Shown in pieces: positions 46,707 to 58,227 of a DNA stretch of 64,000 bases. The stretch's first letter is position 1. The number at the start of each line of letters is the position of its first letter. The notes beneath the pieces are model-generated. The model was not told the DNA's origin. It ran no database searches and was given only the letters and a program-made list of their open reading frames with translations. The stretch is from Hymenopellis radicata. Taxonomy: Eukaryota > Basidiomycota > Agaricomycetes > Agaricales > Physalacriaceae. The stretch covers positions 89,052 through 153,051 of the forward strand of contig JADNRX010000105.1 in assembly GCA_015501595.1 (NCBI GenBank), read 5' to 3'. The translations under genes were made by a program, and so were the position numbers.

Positions 46707-48608
46707 ATGTTCGATCTCCTGCCACAGAAATTATCATTGAAATTCTCTCACATCTGCCTGTGCGCTCGATAAATATCTTGTGCACCGTTTCGCATGGCAT
46801 CGAACAATTCATCGATGTCAACGAGTCCGCGGTCTATCGGAATGCCGCCCTTCATCACGGCTATATTCGATTCAAAGACTCTCTTCTCTCTGGTCTCACC
46901 GAGGTTGAGGGTTGTACGCCGAGATCTGTACGAGGCGTAGAAAGCTGGAAAACATTTTGTGTGTCTACATTTACTGCCGCTCTTCAGCCGCTGATCTTTT
47001 CAAGGCAAACAGAAAATCAAGGTAGAATTAGCATGGAAGGGAAAGCGACCCTCAACTATCAAGGCCTTCTCTCCATCTCCCTTAACTCCGACGATGTCCA
47101 TCGCATCAAAGTCGACGAGCACGTCGGTATAGTCATTACTTCTTTCCGGGAAGGCGGAATTGCTGTCTCTGATCTGGAGAATGGTTCGCTCTTATGGGCG
47201 TTATCCGAGGTAAGCTCCATCTTTACTGCCCTGTGTCCGTCTTTCACACTTCCATCAGCGTCATGTACCGGATTACGCTCATGTTGAATACGAGAAAGGA
47301 TACCTCATCTTTAATATGCTTGGCACACGCAAAGAAGTTTGGCGTCTTGTTGAGCATCAAGGAGATCTCGCTTCCCCAACAGATAGTCATCCTGATACTC
47401 AGCAAGAGCGTGCATATGGGCATGCGAGAAGGACCTACGAGTCGACCTATCCTCGAGGACATTTCTCACCATGGTGTGTCCTACACATCCCGACGATCAC
47501 CTCGGCTTTCCGCTTCGTCTATCCTACACTTTTGACCGCCACAAGGCGCATGATGTACTTATATGACATACCATCTGGACGCCTGGAAAAGGACATCCGC
47601 GTCTCGCCAGAGGATCCGGAACTCAATGTTCAAACTCTTCTCTCTTATGTTGAACTCAGCGAGCGGTATATTTTCGTATGCGGGTATCCTTCGCTACGCA
47701 TTTTATCTCGCGCGACAGGCAGAGTATTGTTGGACATACCCTCCGATCGCGTCACATATTCGGATAACGTGTATGCACTTTCCAGAATGGTGCACACATC
47801 CACAAACTCTATGCTCTGTGTACATGACACCTACGTCAGGCCACCTGTGCGCATTCCGGCAGGAATGCAGCGCATCTACGAACAGTTTGGTGCCGGTACA
47901 TATCATTCAGTTCACGTATCCTCTTCATCTTACTGATTACTGTTCCGATAGTCCACGTCTCGCCGTGCGGACGGCATCTCGTACTCTTGGGAGCAAGCTC
48001 TCGCATCCTTGTCTTTCCTTATTTCGAACGCCTATTTCAAGGGCATCCGTCTTCCCTCACATACGAGGATATAGCCATTGAAATTGAACTTGGGTCGCGG
48101 ACCAGAATGTCGCAGTATCTGGCGTTCGATGGCAGCCGCGTGGGCGTCGTAACCGGTACTGGCGTCTACATTGTTCACGTTCCTGCACTCGTCGACGAGG
48201 AGGGCCCGCCATCCGCCTGCAGGGTAGTTGCCTTGGATAAGCCCCAAGCATTGACTGAAGTATCATGTCTTCAAATGAGTGACACTGCGTTGTGGCTCAC
48301 CTGGAAGTATCCCTTGAACCCCGAAGATGATTCGGAGCGAGTGGATTTCAACAGCTACTTGGAAGAACCTCTGGAATATAGTGGTACGATTACTTCAATC
48401 TTCGTGTTTGCGTTCCTCATCTCGCCCGCGTCTAGTGTTCACGCCTGAGCATCCGATTGGGGCCATCAATCTTCGTCCTGCCCCCGACCACGGTATGTCG
48501 TCTTATCTTCCCGTTCTACCAGTCTAACTTGTTCTAGATCCACTGGTGGAGGTCACTCTAGCGGCGGTCTGCATCATAGACTTCGCGGATCCACCACCCA
48601 GCTCATGA
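46707..48608 (+). CDS. F-box protein with a beta-propeller-like C-terminal region
   Basis: Putative SCF substrate receptor of the basidiomycete F-box family. The ATG at 46707 starts MFDLLP, and one base later the F-box continues as TEIIIEILSHLPVRSINILC with VSHGIEQFIDVNESAVYRNA. The frame slip at about 46720 is probably a sequence indel, because the peptide across it is the standard F-box start (LLPTEIIIEILSHLP). The rest forms repeated beta-rich segments such as VDEHVGIVITSFREGGIAVS, LENGSLLWALSE, LSERYIFVCGYPSLRILSRA and LAFDGSRVGVVTGTGVYIVH. The final exon (after GTTCTAG) is DPLVEVTLAAVCIIDFADPP then PSS and stop at 48608. That exon is duplicated at 53.1 kb. It is divergent from the secreted-protein gene with little space between starts. 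Confidence 0.75.
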
Positions 48609-48614
48609 TCTCAG
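48531..48614 (+). repeat. 84-bp direct repeat, left copy
   Basis: This segment starts at the 3' splice site of the F-box last exon (GTTCTAGATCCACTGGTGGA...) and ends just past its stop codon. It recurs at 53075-53158 with only two differences, in the same orientation. Weaker similarity (GCGTGGAAGGCGAGAAGA) continues about 40 bp further in both copies. Confidence 0.95.
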
Positions 48615-49610
48615 ACGCACCAATGCCAAGCGTGGAAGGCGAGAAGATTCAGAGGGAGGTGCATGTCCCGACAAGTATTCGATCGACATCGAGGATTCGA
48701 GGTTAAGTACGTCTATACAAGCCATGACTTCGCTTCGCTCCATCTTGGCAATCATATGAGATACTTGTATTTGGTATACATGTTGAATTTGCTTCAATAT
48801 GTATCCGATGTCCCATCGCGGGTCCATGTCAACCGACTGGCCGACATTTCCTCAAGAACGATTATCTATAGACATGAACGTCTATACTTGTACACAGGAC
48901 GTTTCACTCTCGCGTGGCCTAGCGGCTTCAGAGTCGGTTTACGATTTCCCAAGGCTCTTTTTTGCACTGTGCGACCTTGTCGCGGAGGCAGCAATGGTGA
49001 CGCTTCGACGGCTTGTGAATATTCTTTTTTTGTGGTCTGACGAGGCGTCGCGCTTGGAATTCTTGGCTGGCTTGCTTGGGTGTCGCATCACGATCATCGT
49101 AACCCACTGGGCACCGAGGCACAACGGCTTTGTTGCTTAATGGACTTCCCCACTGTAATTTTTTTCAAGGGATTTCTCGGGTGTTGAAGCTCGACGAACG
49201 CGCTCGGAGGCTGGCTGACGCGAGTCGTTCATCCGTCCCTCTCTCTGGAGTTTGGCTGAAAATTCAGGGCAAGGTTTGAAAGCCCAACTCTTGTCTGGTA
49301 CTTGCATAGGTTTTCCCACCAGTTGACTTGCATCGAGAGGTTAGTTTTCTGGCCTTATTCTATCGTACAAGCGAACTCCATCAATGGGGATGACTGCATG
49401 ACTCTCCAGTGGCTCAGCGGCTTCTGGAGCACATGCAAGGCTCACAGACTCTCCGTGTTTTTTTTTCTTGTATGGAAGGGAGCAACCGGCGGCCCACGTA
49501 GCCTATAGCTGCCAAGATGTTCAGTCAAATCGAAGGAGCCGTAGCGAATTTCAAGCGGCGGAATACTGACCGCAGTATAGTGCCATCGACTTGAGGTGCG
49601 GACTTCTAGG

Positions 49611-50083
49611 GACACGATTCCCTCAGTTCCTTCTCCTGTCATCAATCACTCGAAGAAGAAGAAGAGTGAAGTTCTTCCAGCCAACGTAGCTCACCGGCTT
49701 TCGTTGTCTATTTCAGTGTTTCTGACTGTAATTTTTTTGCGGGTTCAACGAGGACGAATACTTGTACTTGTTACGAGTGTGATGTCAAGCTAATGGGAAT
49801 TCTCTGCAGACTCTAGGGGCTCAACGTTCAACGGCTTCAGATTTGAATAGCACTCTTAAGAATGTCTTTTTCTTTCTGTCTGAGAGCCTCCAGTCGCAGT
49901 AGCCCAAAAGAGGAATGAGAGGTCCGCTGCCCCGCGGCTTCGGTGCTTCTCATCACTCGACTCGCCGCTTGTAAGCATCATTTTTTTGTTGCTTAGCCAG
50001 CGTCGAGCCATATCCTTCACACAGAGAGTGAAGCACCTGTTTGGATGTTCTCCAGTGGCTCAGTAGCTTCTGAATGACATGAG
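49611..50083 (+). repeat. Long internal direct repeat, copy 1
   Basis: It shares collinear blocks with 51417-51884: CACGATTCCCTCAGTTCC, CCTGTCATCAATCACTCGA, GTAGCTC.CCGGCTTTCGTT, GGTTCAACGAGGA.G.ATAC, CTTTTTCTTTCTGTC, CAGTCGCAGTAGCCC and TTGGATGTTCTCCAGTGGCT. It is clearly diverged, so the duplication is not recent. Confidence 0.8.
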
Positions 50084-51416
50084 ACATGGATGGAAAGGAT
50101 AACTTTTAGGCCCCGGCGCGCGGGGGGGGGTTCACCTCTTCTTTGGAGGAACGTCCCTGTGCTCCAAAGAGACTGCGGCGAGGCAGCGGCTTGTACATGT
50201 TGAAAGAGCAGTAAGATTTTGTTGTTTCGTTTCTTATACCTGCCCGAGCCGCTATCAAACTCGCAGTCAATGTAGCCCATCATCATCGTGTCTACTCATG
50301 AATATGATGTGTTATTTTGCGCAAGCCGCAACCTACAGTGCAAGGCTCAATCTCACGATTGTGCCAGTGTTCTGTGCTCTAGTTTGAGCACGAGAAGCGC
50401 GTTCTTGGGCTTCGCAACCTCTTCAAACCGGTGTTCTTTCACCACCGTCCTCTCTTGTCTTGGCCTCCCCGAGAGCAGGGATGGTAAATGCGCGGCGCGT
50501 CGAGTATACTAGATTGGAGAATCCGGGAAGAAGTGAACAGCTCTCCGGTGGCTAAGCGGGGGAGGCTTTGGGCAGGAGCCATAGTTACATTTTTGAGGAT
50601 GAAGTAAGGTGTGTGGGTGAAAATCTTTTCTCGCCATCATATGTTGGTTGTTTTACGGAGGGAAAGAACAAGGAAAGAAAGAAAGACGGAAAGCGATCAC
50701 GTGTGGTACTAGTGAACGTTTGAACCCTAACCCCGTCTCTTGCCTTCCTTGTCGACGTCCATGTTGCCATTCAGATGGCCTGACACTGAATTCCCAGACA
50801 CATATATTGGTACACAAGAGGCTAGAGCTTCAGGCGGATTCACGTCCCGTGGCATCATGCTTCTCGACCGGGCATGGCTGCGTTTTCTCGCTGCCCGTCC
50901 ATGCATTTCTTTTCTCATTGGAACATGCGCAACTTGGAGACCGTACTTGTCGCCGCAAACGTGTCCGCCATCCGTCGTCCGGTGCATTGGATAGATTTCT
51001 GGTGCCTCTACCCCGAGTCTGGCTTGTTGACTACGCTTCGTACTCTCGTGTCCATCTTTACATCTAACTTGCGGCAGCGTAGCTCAGCGGCTTTCGTTGT
51101 CTACTAGTGACTAGTTGGCATACTGTTGCATTTTTTTTGCGGTTCTGCTATTCGAGCTTGTTCCGTCGCAACAGGTGAGTGATTGCTACTATTCATCGGG
51201 GGTCTTTGTTTTCACGATTCCCTCGATTCTCGCCTGTCATCAATCGCCTGAGGCTACTGTACACTCCAGTTCTTCCAGGCAATGTAGCTTAGCGGCTTTT
51301 CGTTGTCTACTAATTAAGATATCCGTCTCGCGCATTTTTTTGCGGTTCTGCCATTCGAGGTTGCTCCGTCGCAACAGCTGGTGAGCGATTGCTACTATTC
51401 ATCGGGGGTCTTTGTT

Positions 51417-51884
51417 TTCACGATTCCCTCGGTTCCTTCGCCTGTCATCAATCACTCGAGGCTACAGTTCTTGCAGCCAATGTAGCTCGCCGGCTTTCGT
51501 TGTCTACTTGTGTGCCCCAGGTTCAGTTTTTTGTAGGTTCAACGAGGATGGATACTTGTACTTGTGACGAGTCTGATATCAAGCTAACGGAACTCTGCTT
51601 GACTCTCCAGACTCTAGCGATTCAACGGCTTCAGACACTTTCAAGAGGAATGCCTTTTCTTTCTGTCCGATGGGAGCCTCGAGTCGCAGTAGCCCTAGAG
51701 GAATCGGAGGTCCGCTACTCTGAGGCTATGCGGCTTCCACAGCTTCTTGCCCATTGATTGTAGTCAATTTTTTTTGTCTTGGCCTGCTGCCCAGTGCATC
51801 GAGTCGAGTCATATTCTTCCCACAGAGAGTCAAGCACCCTTTTTGGATGTTCTCCAGTGGCTCAGCGGCTTCTGAATGACAATA
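51417..51884 (+). repeat. Long internal direct repeat, copy 2
   Basis: Second copy of the unit at 49611-50083, same orientation and same block order, with small indels. A truncated third copy of its left end (CACGATTCCCTCGATTCTCG) lies at about 51213-51310. Confidence 0.8.
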
Positions 51885-53074
51885 TCGACTTCATATTGTT
51901 TTTTGGGTCCCTGGGGTTCTCGTCGTTCAGGCTCTCGCGTGTTTCTTCGGGCGTTGTTGAGGATCTTCTGCTGCTTGCCATGGTGGCGTTTTAGCTTAGC
52001 GGCTTTCACTGTTTGCTTGGTATATCGGTTCCTTGTGATTTTTTGAGGTGTCGGGAAACGATGCTGACATTTTCAAGTTGGATGACTTGCATTCCATCCC
52101 TCGTGTGTGAGCTACCGAGATAGTGTGGCTCAGTGGGTTCGCTGTCTAATACGACTGGCCGGTGTTTCAGTTTTGCCATGTTCACGGTGTGGATGGCTTC
52201 TGAATTCGAATTCGTGTGTTGAAGGGTCACTATTGAGCAGTAAGCGAATGCTTGTGCGGCTCTTTGGTGGCTTAGTGGCTTCTCTGAATGGAATTCATCG
52301 TTCGTGTGATTATTTTTTGAACAGGAACGTGGGATTGGGAGTTGTGTACTAGAGTTGTTGAATAACGGCAGACGATATGGATGTAAATGATACATAGAGC
52401 CTCAATACGCTTCTGAGCTGAGTATGGCCTGAGCCTCCGGGATGATCATTTTTCTGAAACTGGTGTTACTTGGGCCGTGGGTTCAACGTTCAAGTCGCGC
52501 ACTGCGCAGCGGCGGTTGGCGACTTGAGATGCCCATGTTGGGTTGTCTTCTCTTGAAGGACTTGATGGATTGTCCGTGGTGTCGAGTTTGGGACGCCTCT
52601 CAAGGCCTCTAATCAGACAGCTTATTAAAGCCCTTTTTTAGACTCTACTAGTTCTGGCTCGGTGAAAGCTTATTTAGGGATGGTTGTACGAGACTTCTTG
52701 GATAATAGGTACCGTACAGGCATCCATGGGGCAACAGCAAACCTCATTATTTGTATACGAGTTACTGAATTGACGGCGGAAGGCCTGAACGCAGCATTGC
52801 ATCGGCAGTCATAGGAACTGATGTGAATTCTTGCCGTGCAGACAAAGCAGGATGAATTTGGCACGGGTTGCCAGTGGTCACGGGCGTGTACCGCAGCAAA
52901 TCACTTGCCGAAGCGTGTGCAATGAATTGTAGCACGTCCATGTACGTGTTGGGCGTCCCCACCGTATTGACTGGCAGCGTACGCCTATTGTACGCCTAAC
53001 TCAGATACGTCATGGCTATGGGGGCACGCTAACTGTTGTTAATTCCTTCGTCCCACCTATCTTCCGTCTCACTC

Positions 53075-53158
53075 GTTCTAGATCCACTGGTGGAGGTCAC
53101 TCTAGCGGCGGTCTGCATGATAGACTTCGCCGATCCACCACCCAGCTCATGATCTCAG
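53075..53158 (+). repeat. 84-bp direct repeat, right copy
   Basis: Same 84 bp as 48531-48614, differing at two positions (C to G in the GCAT.ATAG segment and G to C in CTTCG.CGAT). It is separated from the rest of the F-box gene by 4.5 kb and cannot be expressed as part of it. Confidence 0.95.
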
Positions 53159-53406
53159 AGTCAGAGGACTGCACCAATGAGCGTGGAAGGCGAGAAGAGC
53201 CAGTCATGCATGTCTGATGGAATACTTCGGCCGTAACTCTGACGATCGTCATCAGCGTGCCTCTTATTCTCCTCCCTCGATATTATTATACGTTCGCTCC
53301 ACCGGGTCTTGCTTCAAACTTCCAGAAGTTGAAGCGCAGTTTGTGCCATTGCTTATTTAGCGACCATATAGATGCTGCTTCATGAAGCTGCTCTTGCTTG
53401 CTGTCC

Positions 53407-54202
53407 ATGCTGAAGCAATCACAAATCGCCCGATACCTAGACCAGTGCACCGACGACGATGGCGTAGATGAAGTTCTCAGCGCTTATGTGCTTTCGTACG
53501 TCCTCGCCTTCCTCGGTAGAGAAAACAACTAAATGCCTGAATTTTACAGTAAAATGATAAACGGATTGAACTGCGCGCAAGTCTTGTACAAGCTGCATCT
53601 TCTCTGCTGCTACCTACAAGTAACGTACGTTGCAAACCATCGAAAACACTGCCCTCCATCTTGACTGTCTCCCCCAGCAATCGCGCTCATATACTGCGCC
53701 TAGGTCAGGACGGGTTCAAAGCCTCTGCGTTGAAATCTCTCTTGGAGGGGAGCGCATCGGGAGGAGTCCAGGCAAGTTCGCACCGACATACCCTCCTCCC
53801 GACTGATGCATTCAAACTCTACGCGTATGCAGCCGTGACAAAGGCAGGAATCGCAGTCTGGAATGAGCTCCGGAGGAACAAGAAGTTTCGGCTGCAGCAC
53901 TCCATGACAGACCGACCTACGGCGGCCCAGGATGCGTCCCCAACTTCCTCACGCGTGCCCAGGCGGAGGAGTTCCGGCGCTCGATGACGGCGGAATCGCC
54001 TGAGCGCCCCGAATGGATGGAACGCTACTATTCGTGTCGTCTAGAGAACCTCGATGCGGTGGCGTTCGCGCTCCCAGAGTACAATCTCGGGACACGCGCG
54101 GAGCTTCCGGCGTATGCGAATATCGCCGGAGATGTGGTAGCAGGATTAGATGCTGTGGGGCGGGATCTTGGAGCTGCCGGTGGAGCGGTAGCTTCTAGCT
54201 GA
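53407..54202 (+). CDS. Uncharacterised protein, paralogue A of a flanking pair
   Basis: I do not recognise this family. From ATG 53407 exon 1 reads MLKQSQIARYLDQCTDDDGV with DEVLSAYVL. An intron follows, then KMINGLNCAQVLYKLHLLCC and YLQVT, then after another intron NRAHILRLGQDGFKASALKS. The same exon structure and sequence occur in the gene at 57181. Compared with it, copy A needs an extra G in the G4 run at 53747-53750 to give ERIGRSP. It then uses a GC-AG intron before AVTKAGIAVWNELRR. A second slip near 53905 leads to TYGGPGCVPNFLTRAQAEEF and RRSMTAESPERPEWMERYYS, ending DAVAFALPEYNLGTRAELPA. The pattern of Cys and Leu suggests a small helical protein. It could be a live gene with sequence errors or a recent pseudogene. 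Confidence 0.55.
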
Positions 54203-54892
54203 CTTCTTGTCCCGAAGAAGCTGTGTGTTTCATTCTTAGATGCTCATTGCACTTGCCTCATAGAACGATTGATGGCGATAGCGAGAGTTGGTACCTCACA
54301 CTAGGTACATGCGGAGGCGGGACTTCTACGCTATCATACAATCACGACTACTCTATCCTACAATCACTAGTACGACAGCCTTTATTATGGGACTTACCGT
54401 GCTTCGAGGCGTCTTGGAATTTCCTGGATCACTTTTCCTGGCAACTCGGAACCACCCCCAGTCTTCGGTAACTTCCTCATTCCACTAGCATGCGATAGGA
54501 GCTCGCCGGGCAAGTGAGAAGGCAGTGAACTCCACCGCTAGAACGCTACATCGCTTCGACAGTTTGTATTCCTGTCGCCAATCCGGTCCAGCTGCAGCCG
54601 AAAAGGCTGTAGCGATTGATGACTGCCCAGAACTATGTATGAACCGAGTTTATCGCAATGGCGTATTGTGGCGCATGACGGCTTTTCGAGTAAAGATACC
54701 CCGAAACTGTCAACCTTTAACCTGAATTGAGCTGCATTGATATGTACCTAAGCCTAATGATAACACACTAACAGTAGTCTGGAAATACAAAACTTGACGT
54801 TGATACACTGGCTGTAAATAAGTAAAGACAAAAAAATCATGCAAATGCAGGAAAGCAAGGTATAGTAGTTCGTGAGCGATAGTGATTGTAGT
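54203..54892. other. Intergenic region, convergent
   Basis: Lies between the 3' ends of paralogue A and DCP1. Short chance frames only. No repeat or RNA gene was recognised. Confidence 0.5.
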
Positions 54893-57092
54893 CTAGTGCG
54901 TTCGTGCAAGGTAGTCCTTCCAGAGGCTGTCCACAAATGTCTTGTCCGTCTGAAGAAAGCAGTTAGTTCAATGTCAAAGTGGAGTAGAGAAGAGTGCGTA
55001 CATGAAACAAATTCAACACCTCTCGGATAAAATCGTTCTTCTCAATGGGTGCTTGAGAAGGAATGGTGTTGAGGATACTCTCCCTGACAGCAACGGGATC
55101 CAGCCTCGATGCGGGATGAGCATGTCCGTTCACATGAGCCTTGCCTGTTCCATTAACATGTGGCCTGGCGGTAGAGGGTGTTGTCGCCGTCGAGTGTGTC
55201 GCAGCTGGAGTAACAGGAATAGACGCCGGCACTATTGCCTCAGGTAAATCCCAACTCTTCTCAATCTCCGCCCTCTCCTTCGCATCCCGCTTCTTCCTGT
55301 TCTTTTTCCCTCCATTGTTCTTCTCTTTCCTACTAAGTTCACTGCCACTGGCACTTGCGCTGGTGCCATCATCCGCCGTACGCCGCCTCGCACGAACCTC
55401 TTCGCGTCGGAACTTCTCCGAATCGCTAAGAGCGCTTGTATCCCTAAAATCAAGCTGGACAAGTTCCTCCTCATCCTCGTCAATTGGCGCGCGGGGATAC
55501 GGCCACAGTTGAGAGTCGGCATCATCAAAGGGAACGAGACGGCGACCGTTGCTATTGTCATTGAGTGGCACGAGAAGCGCCTGAGGAGGTGACGGTCGCA
55601 CGGTAGGAGTGGATTCCATCGCCGGTGGTAAGGGGATGTATGAGAGCGACGAACCGGGCGCACGCGGCGTCACGTCTCCATTGACAGGCGCACGAGGGAT
55701 GAGGCCAAGGTTATCGCTTGAGAACTCTCGACTCATCAGCGGGCGTCCGGCACTGGCACCAGCGGCATCTGGCTCTGCTTCCAAGTCGAACGCGGTGCTC
55801 GAGTCAGAACAAGTCTCGGAGTCGGCCACTCGCGAGCTCGAAGACGAGGTGGCAGACGATGAACGCGATGAGGGAAGACCAAGGAGGTTGTAGATAACGT
55901 CCTGATTTAGTATCTGAGGGAGAGTATTTGTGGACGGTTTCGGAGAGTGTATTATAGGTTCGGCTTGTGCAGGTGGTTGTAAGCCAGATGGAACAGCGGA
56001 AGCGAAGATGGAATCAAGAAGAGGTATGCCGGTTATTGGCGTTTGTGGAGGCGGAGTGGGTTTGGAAGTCCCATTAACATTGGGAGTTTTGCCTATGGTG
56101 GCGAATAGAGTCTCAACGGTCATGGCCATTCGTGACGGCGTCTGCTGGACGCTAGCAGAAGAGTTTAGTTTGGCGACAAGTTGGTTGAACTCGGGTGTAG
56201 AGCCATTATGTGCATGAGATGGAGCAGAAGGTTTGGTAGCTGTGATCCAAGTTAGCATTAACCAGTGCAATGAAGACAGGAACATACTGCTGGCTGTGCT
56301 ATGTGATACAGTAGGTGATGCAGGTGTCGTGCGCAAATGCGGATTAGGTGGGGGTGGTCGACCAGGACCATATCTATACTCCTCCGGATACCGTTCATTC
56401 TTCCTAATGTATGAATGCAGCCTGCGCATGACATCGCATAAGGGCTCGCGGGCATCAGAGGCAAAGACCCAGAGACCGACTGTCTTGTAGCTGCTCTGAG
56501 CCTCTTTCTCAGCTTTGGTAGGACCCGGACTAGGAACGCGGTAGGCATCGTCGAACGGAGGTGGAGCTTCAAGAGGATGCTGTTCGTGGATCGCGGCGAG
56601 TCGTCGACGAGTGAAGTCTGGATACGACCGAAGCATAGCATAGCCGCCAACTTCGCCTATGTCGTCATCAGGCTGCATCCGCTGGATGTAGTCGTCCATG
56701 CCCTGGCGGTTAAGGACATAGAATCCATATGGAGGATATTCGTTTCTGCTATCCAGTTGAGTTATCGGGATCCAGGAAGGGGTCCGGACGAACCTTTCAT
56801 ACAAGAACATGGAGCCCTCGTAGCCGAGTTTTTCCCATTTATTTGTGTTAATATTGAAGTGGTAGACGCAGACGTGACTGAATTGGTCAAATATGGACGT
56901 TATTGACGGGTCCCGGCGTCGCAGGACCTTGAGATTGTGGTCGTATCGGGAAGTTGGGGACATGCCAAAATCGGGCTTCTGGTTGGGCGGCAGCGGCCCT
57001 GCCGACACTGGGCGCGTCGTCTTGGGTGGCCTTGATTTGGAGTTGCCATTTTGGGATGTGCTCGTTTGGGACGGCGCTCGTTGGTGCGGCAT
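54893..57092 (-). CDS. DCP1: mRNA-decapping enzyme subunit 1 (DCP1)
   Basis: Activator of the Dcp2 decapping enzyme, located in P-bodies. ATG 57092 gives MPHQRAPSQTSTSQNGNSKS, then the EVH1 domain: YDHNLKVLRRRDPSITSIFD, FSHVCVYHFNINTNKWEKLG, GSMFLYERFVRTPSWIPITQ and YGFYVLNRQGMDDYIQRMQP. The domain ends with YKTVGLWVFASDAREPLCDV. A long disordered region rich in Ser, Pro and Thr follows, with a short motif NTLPQILNQDVIYNLLGLPS and a Lys-rich patch. The C-terminus NDFIREVLNLFH is spliced to TDKTFVDSLWKDYLARTH, the DCP1 trimerisation helix. Two introns, near 56230-56290 and 54950-55000. About 700 residues, as in other basidiomycetes. The upstream in-frame ATG at 57188 is less likely because it overlaps the start of paralogue B. 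Confidence 0.9.
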
Positions 57093-57180
57093 GGTGATGG
57101 GAGGAGGAGGAGGAAGAGAACAATGTCGTGACTTGGACAAAAAGGGGAGGTGTGACACAATGCATCGATCACTTTCGATC

Positions 57181-57960
57181 ATGTTCAACCAGTCCCAGAT
57201 TGTCCGTTACTTTGACCAATGCACAGACGATGCTGGGATATGTGAGGTCCTGAGCGCGTATGCGATTTGGTGTGTAAGCTATCCTTCGTGATATTCGTCT
57301 TTATACTGACATCGTATGCAGCAAATTTCTCAATGGCTCGGATTGCGCAGGTGTCCTTCGCAAGATTCATTATCTGTGCTGCTACCTCAGAGTGACGTGG
57401 GTCCATTGTATTGATTATCGACTTGTTCTTATTTCATCAGGGGACGGGGCCATATTATTCGAACTGGCGAAACTGCCTTCAAAGCTATAAGTTTCGAGGC
57501 TGCATTGGGGAGCACGCGTATTGGTTCGACGCCAGGTCATTCGATTACTCAAAGAACTTGACAATCACTGATACCTCTGCTGGTAGTTGCCACGAAGCCA
57601 GGGCTAGAAGTGTGGAATATCCTACGTCAGTCAGCAAGCAAGAAAAGACACTCTCAACCAGCGACAGAACAGACCTATGGCGGCCCTGGAACTTTGCGTT
57701 CTTTCTTGACACCTAGACAACTTTCTCAGCTGCGTCGCGTGATGGACGATTCTGCTGTTCGTCCAGCTTGGCTCGAGCAGTATCATTCTAAACGATGTGG
57801 CATCATGGATGCCATTGCCTTTTCGCTTCCTGATTATGATAGCCGAATCGACACTCTACCACTCTACACTAGCAATGAAATTATCCAGGGCTTGCAGTCG
57901 GTCGAACGATTGATTGAAGACACCGTGACGCGTATCGAGCAGGAGGAAGGATTCATGTAA
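57181..57960 (+). CDS. Uncharacterised protein, paralogue B of a flanking pair
   Basis: Family not recognised; clearly related to the gene at 53407. MFNQSQIVRYFDQCTDDAGI with CEVLSAYAIW is spliced to KFLNGSDCAGVLRKIHYLCC and YLRVT, then GRGHIIRTGETAFKAISFEA and ALGSTRIGSTP. A 52-bp GT-AG intron (57537-57588) joins this to VATKPGLEVWNILRQSASKK, then TYGGPGTLRSFLTPRQLSQL with RRVMDDSAVRPAWLEQYHSK, and the end DAIAFSLPDYDSRIDTLPLY and VERLIEDTVTRIEQEEGFM. About 210 residues, apparently intact in frame through all introns, so this is probably the functional copy. It starts 88 bp from the DCP1 start on the other strand, so the two share a promoter region. No catalytic or localisation signal was seen. 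Confidence 0.65.
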
Positions 57961-58227
57961 TGGTATTAGGGGATTAGCTATATCTGTCAAATGTTGTACA
58001 ACAGAGTGTTTTAAATGCTATCTATGTTTGCACTACCTACACTACACATAGAGCCAGTAAATGCTTTCCTTCTGACGGCTTCCAAGCTTGAGCGGGACAC
58101 GGCCCGGTGTTCCGTTAATCGCTTGCATTCCTGTCTTCACTTCCATCTGACGCCTACAAACTATCTCTTCATCCACTACCCTTGCACTACCCGCTCTATT
58201 ACCTCCATAAAAACTCTCTGGAATCTA

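Larger units (their letters stand above)
48615..53074. repeat. Non-coding repeat-rich block between direct repeats
   Basis: About 4.5 kb without a credible gene. It is composed of diverged copies of a few modules. A core TGGCTCAGCGGCTTCTG or GTAGCTCAGCGGCTTTCGTT recurs at about 48915, 49410, 49686, 50056, 51079, 51284, 51482, 51858, 51993, 52124 and 52267. T-runs of six to nine followed by GCGGGTTC or GCGGTTCTG often come next. A longer unit at 49611-50083 is repeated at about 51417-51884. Short modules such as CACGATTCCCTC and CCTGTCATCAATC occur three times. The cores are often preceded by CTCCAG or TTCCAG, resembling 3' splice sites. Open frames are short and unrelated to known families. 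Nature unknown. Confidence 0.8.

Noticed and set aside
49400..49430. Possible tRNA from the GTGGCTCAGCGG-like core
   Set aside because: The core resembles a D-arm, but no matching T-arm (GGTTCGAATCC type) or acceptor stem was found at the correct distance in any copy.
50648..51067. 139-codon open frame in the repeat block
   Set aside because: It overlaps repeated modules present elsewhere in the block in other frames, and its peptide shows no domain. Treated as a chance frame.
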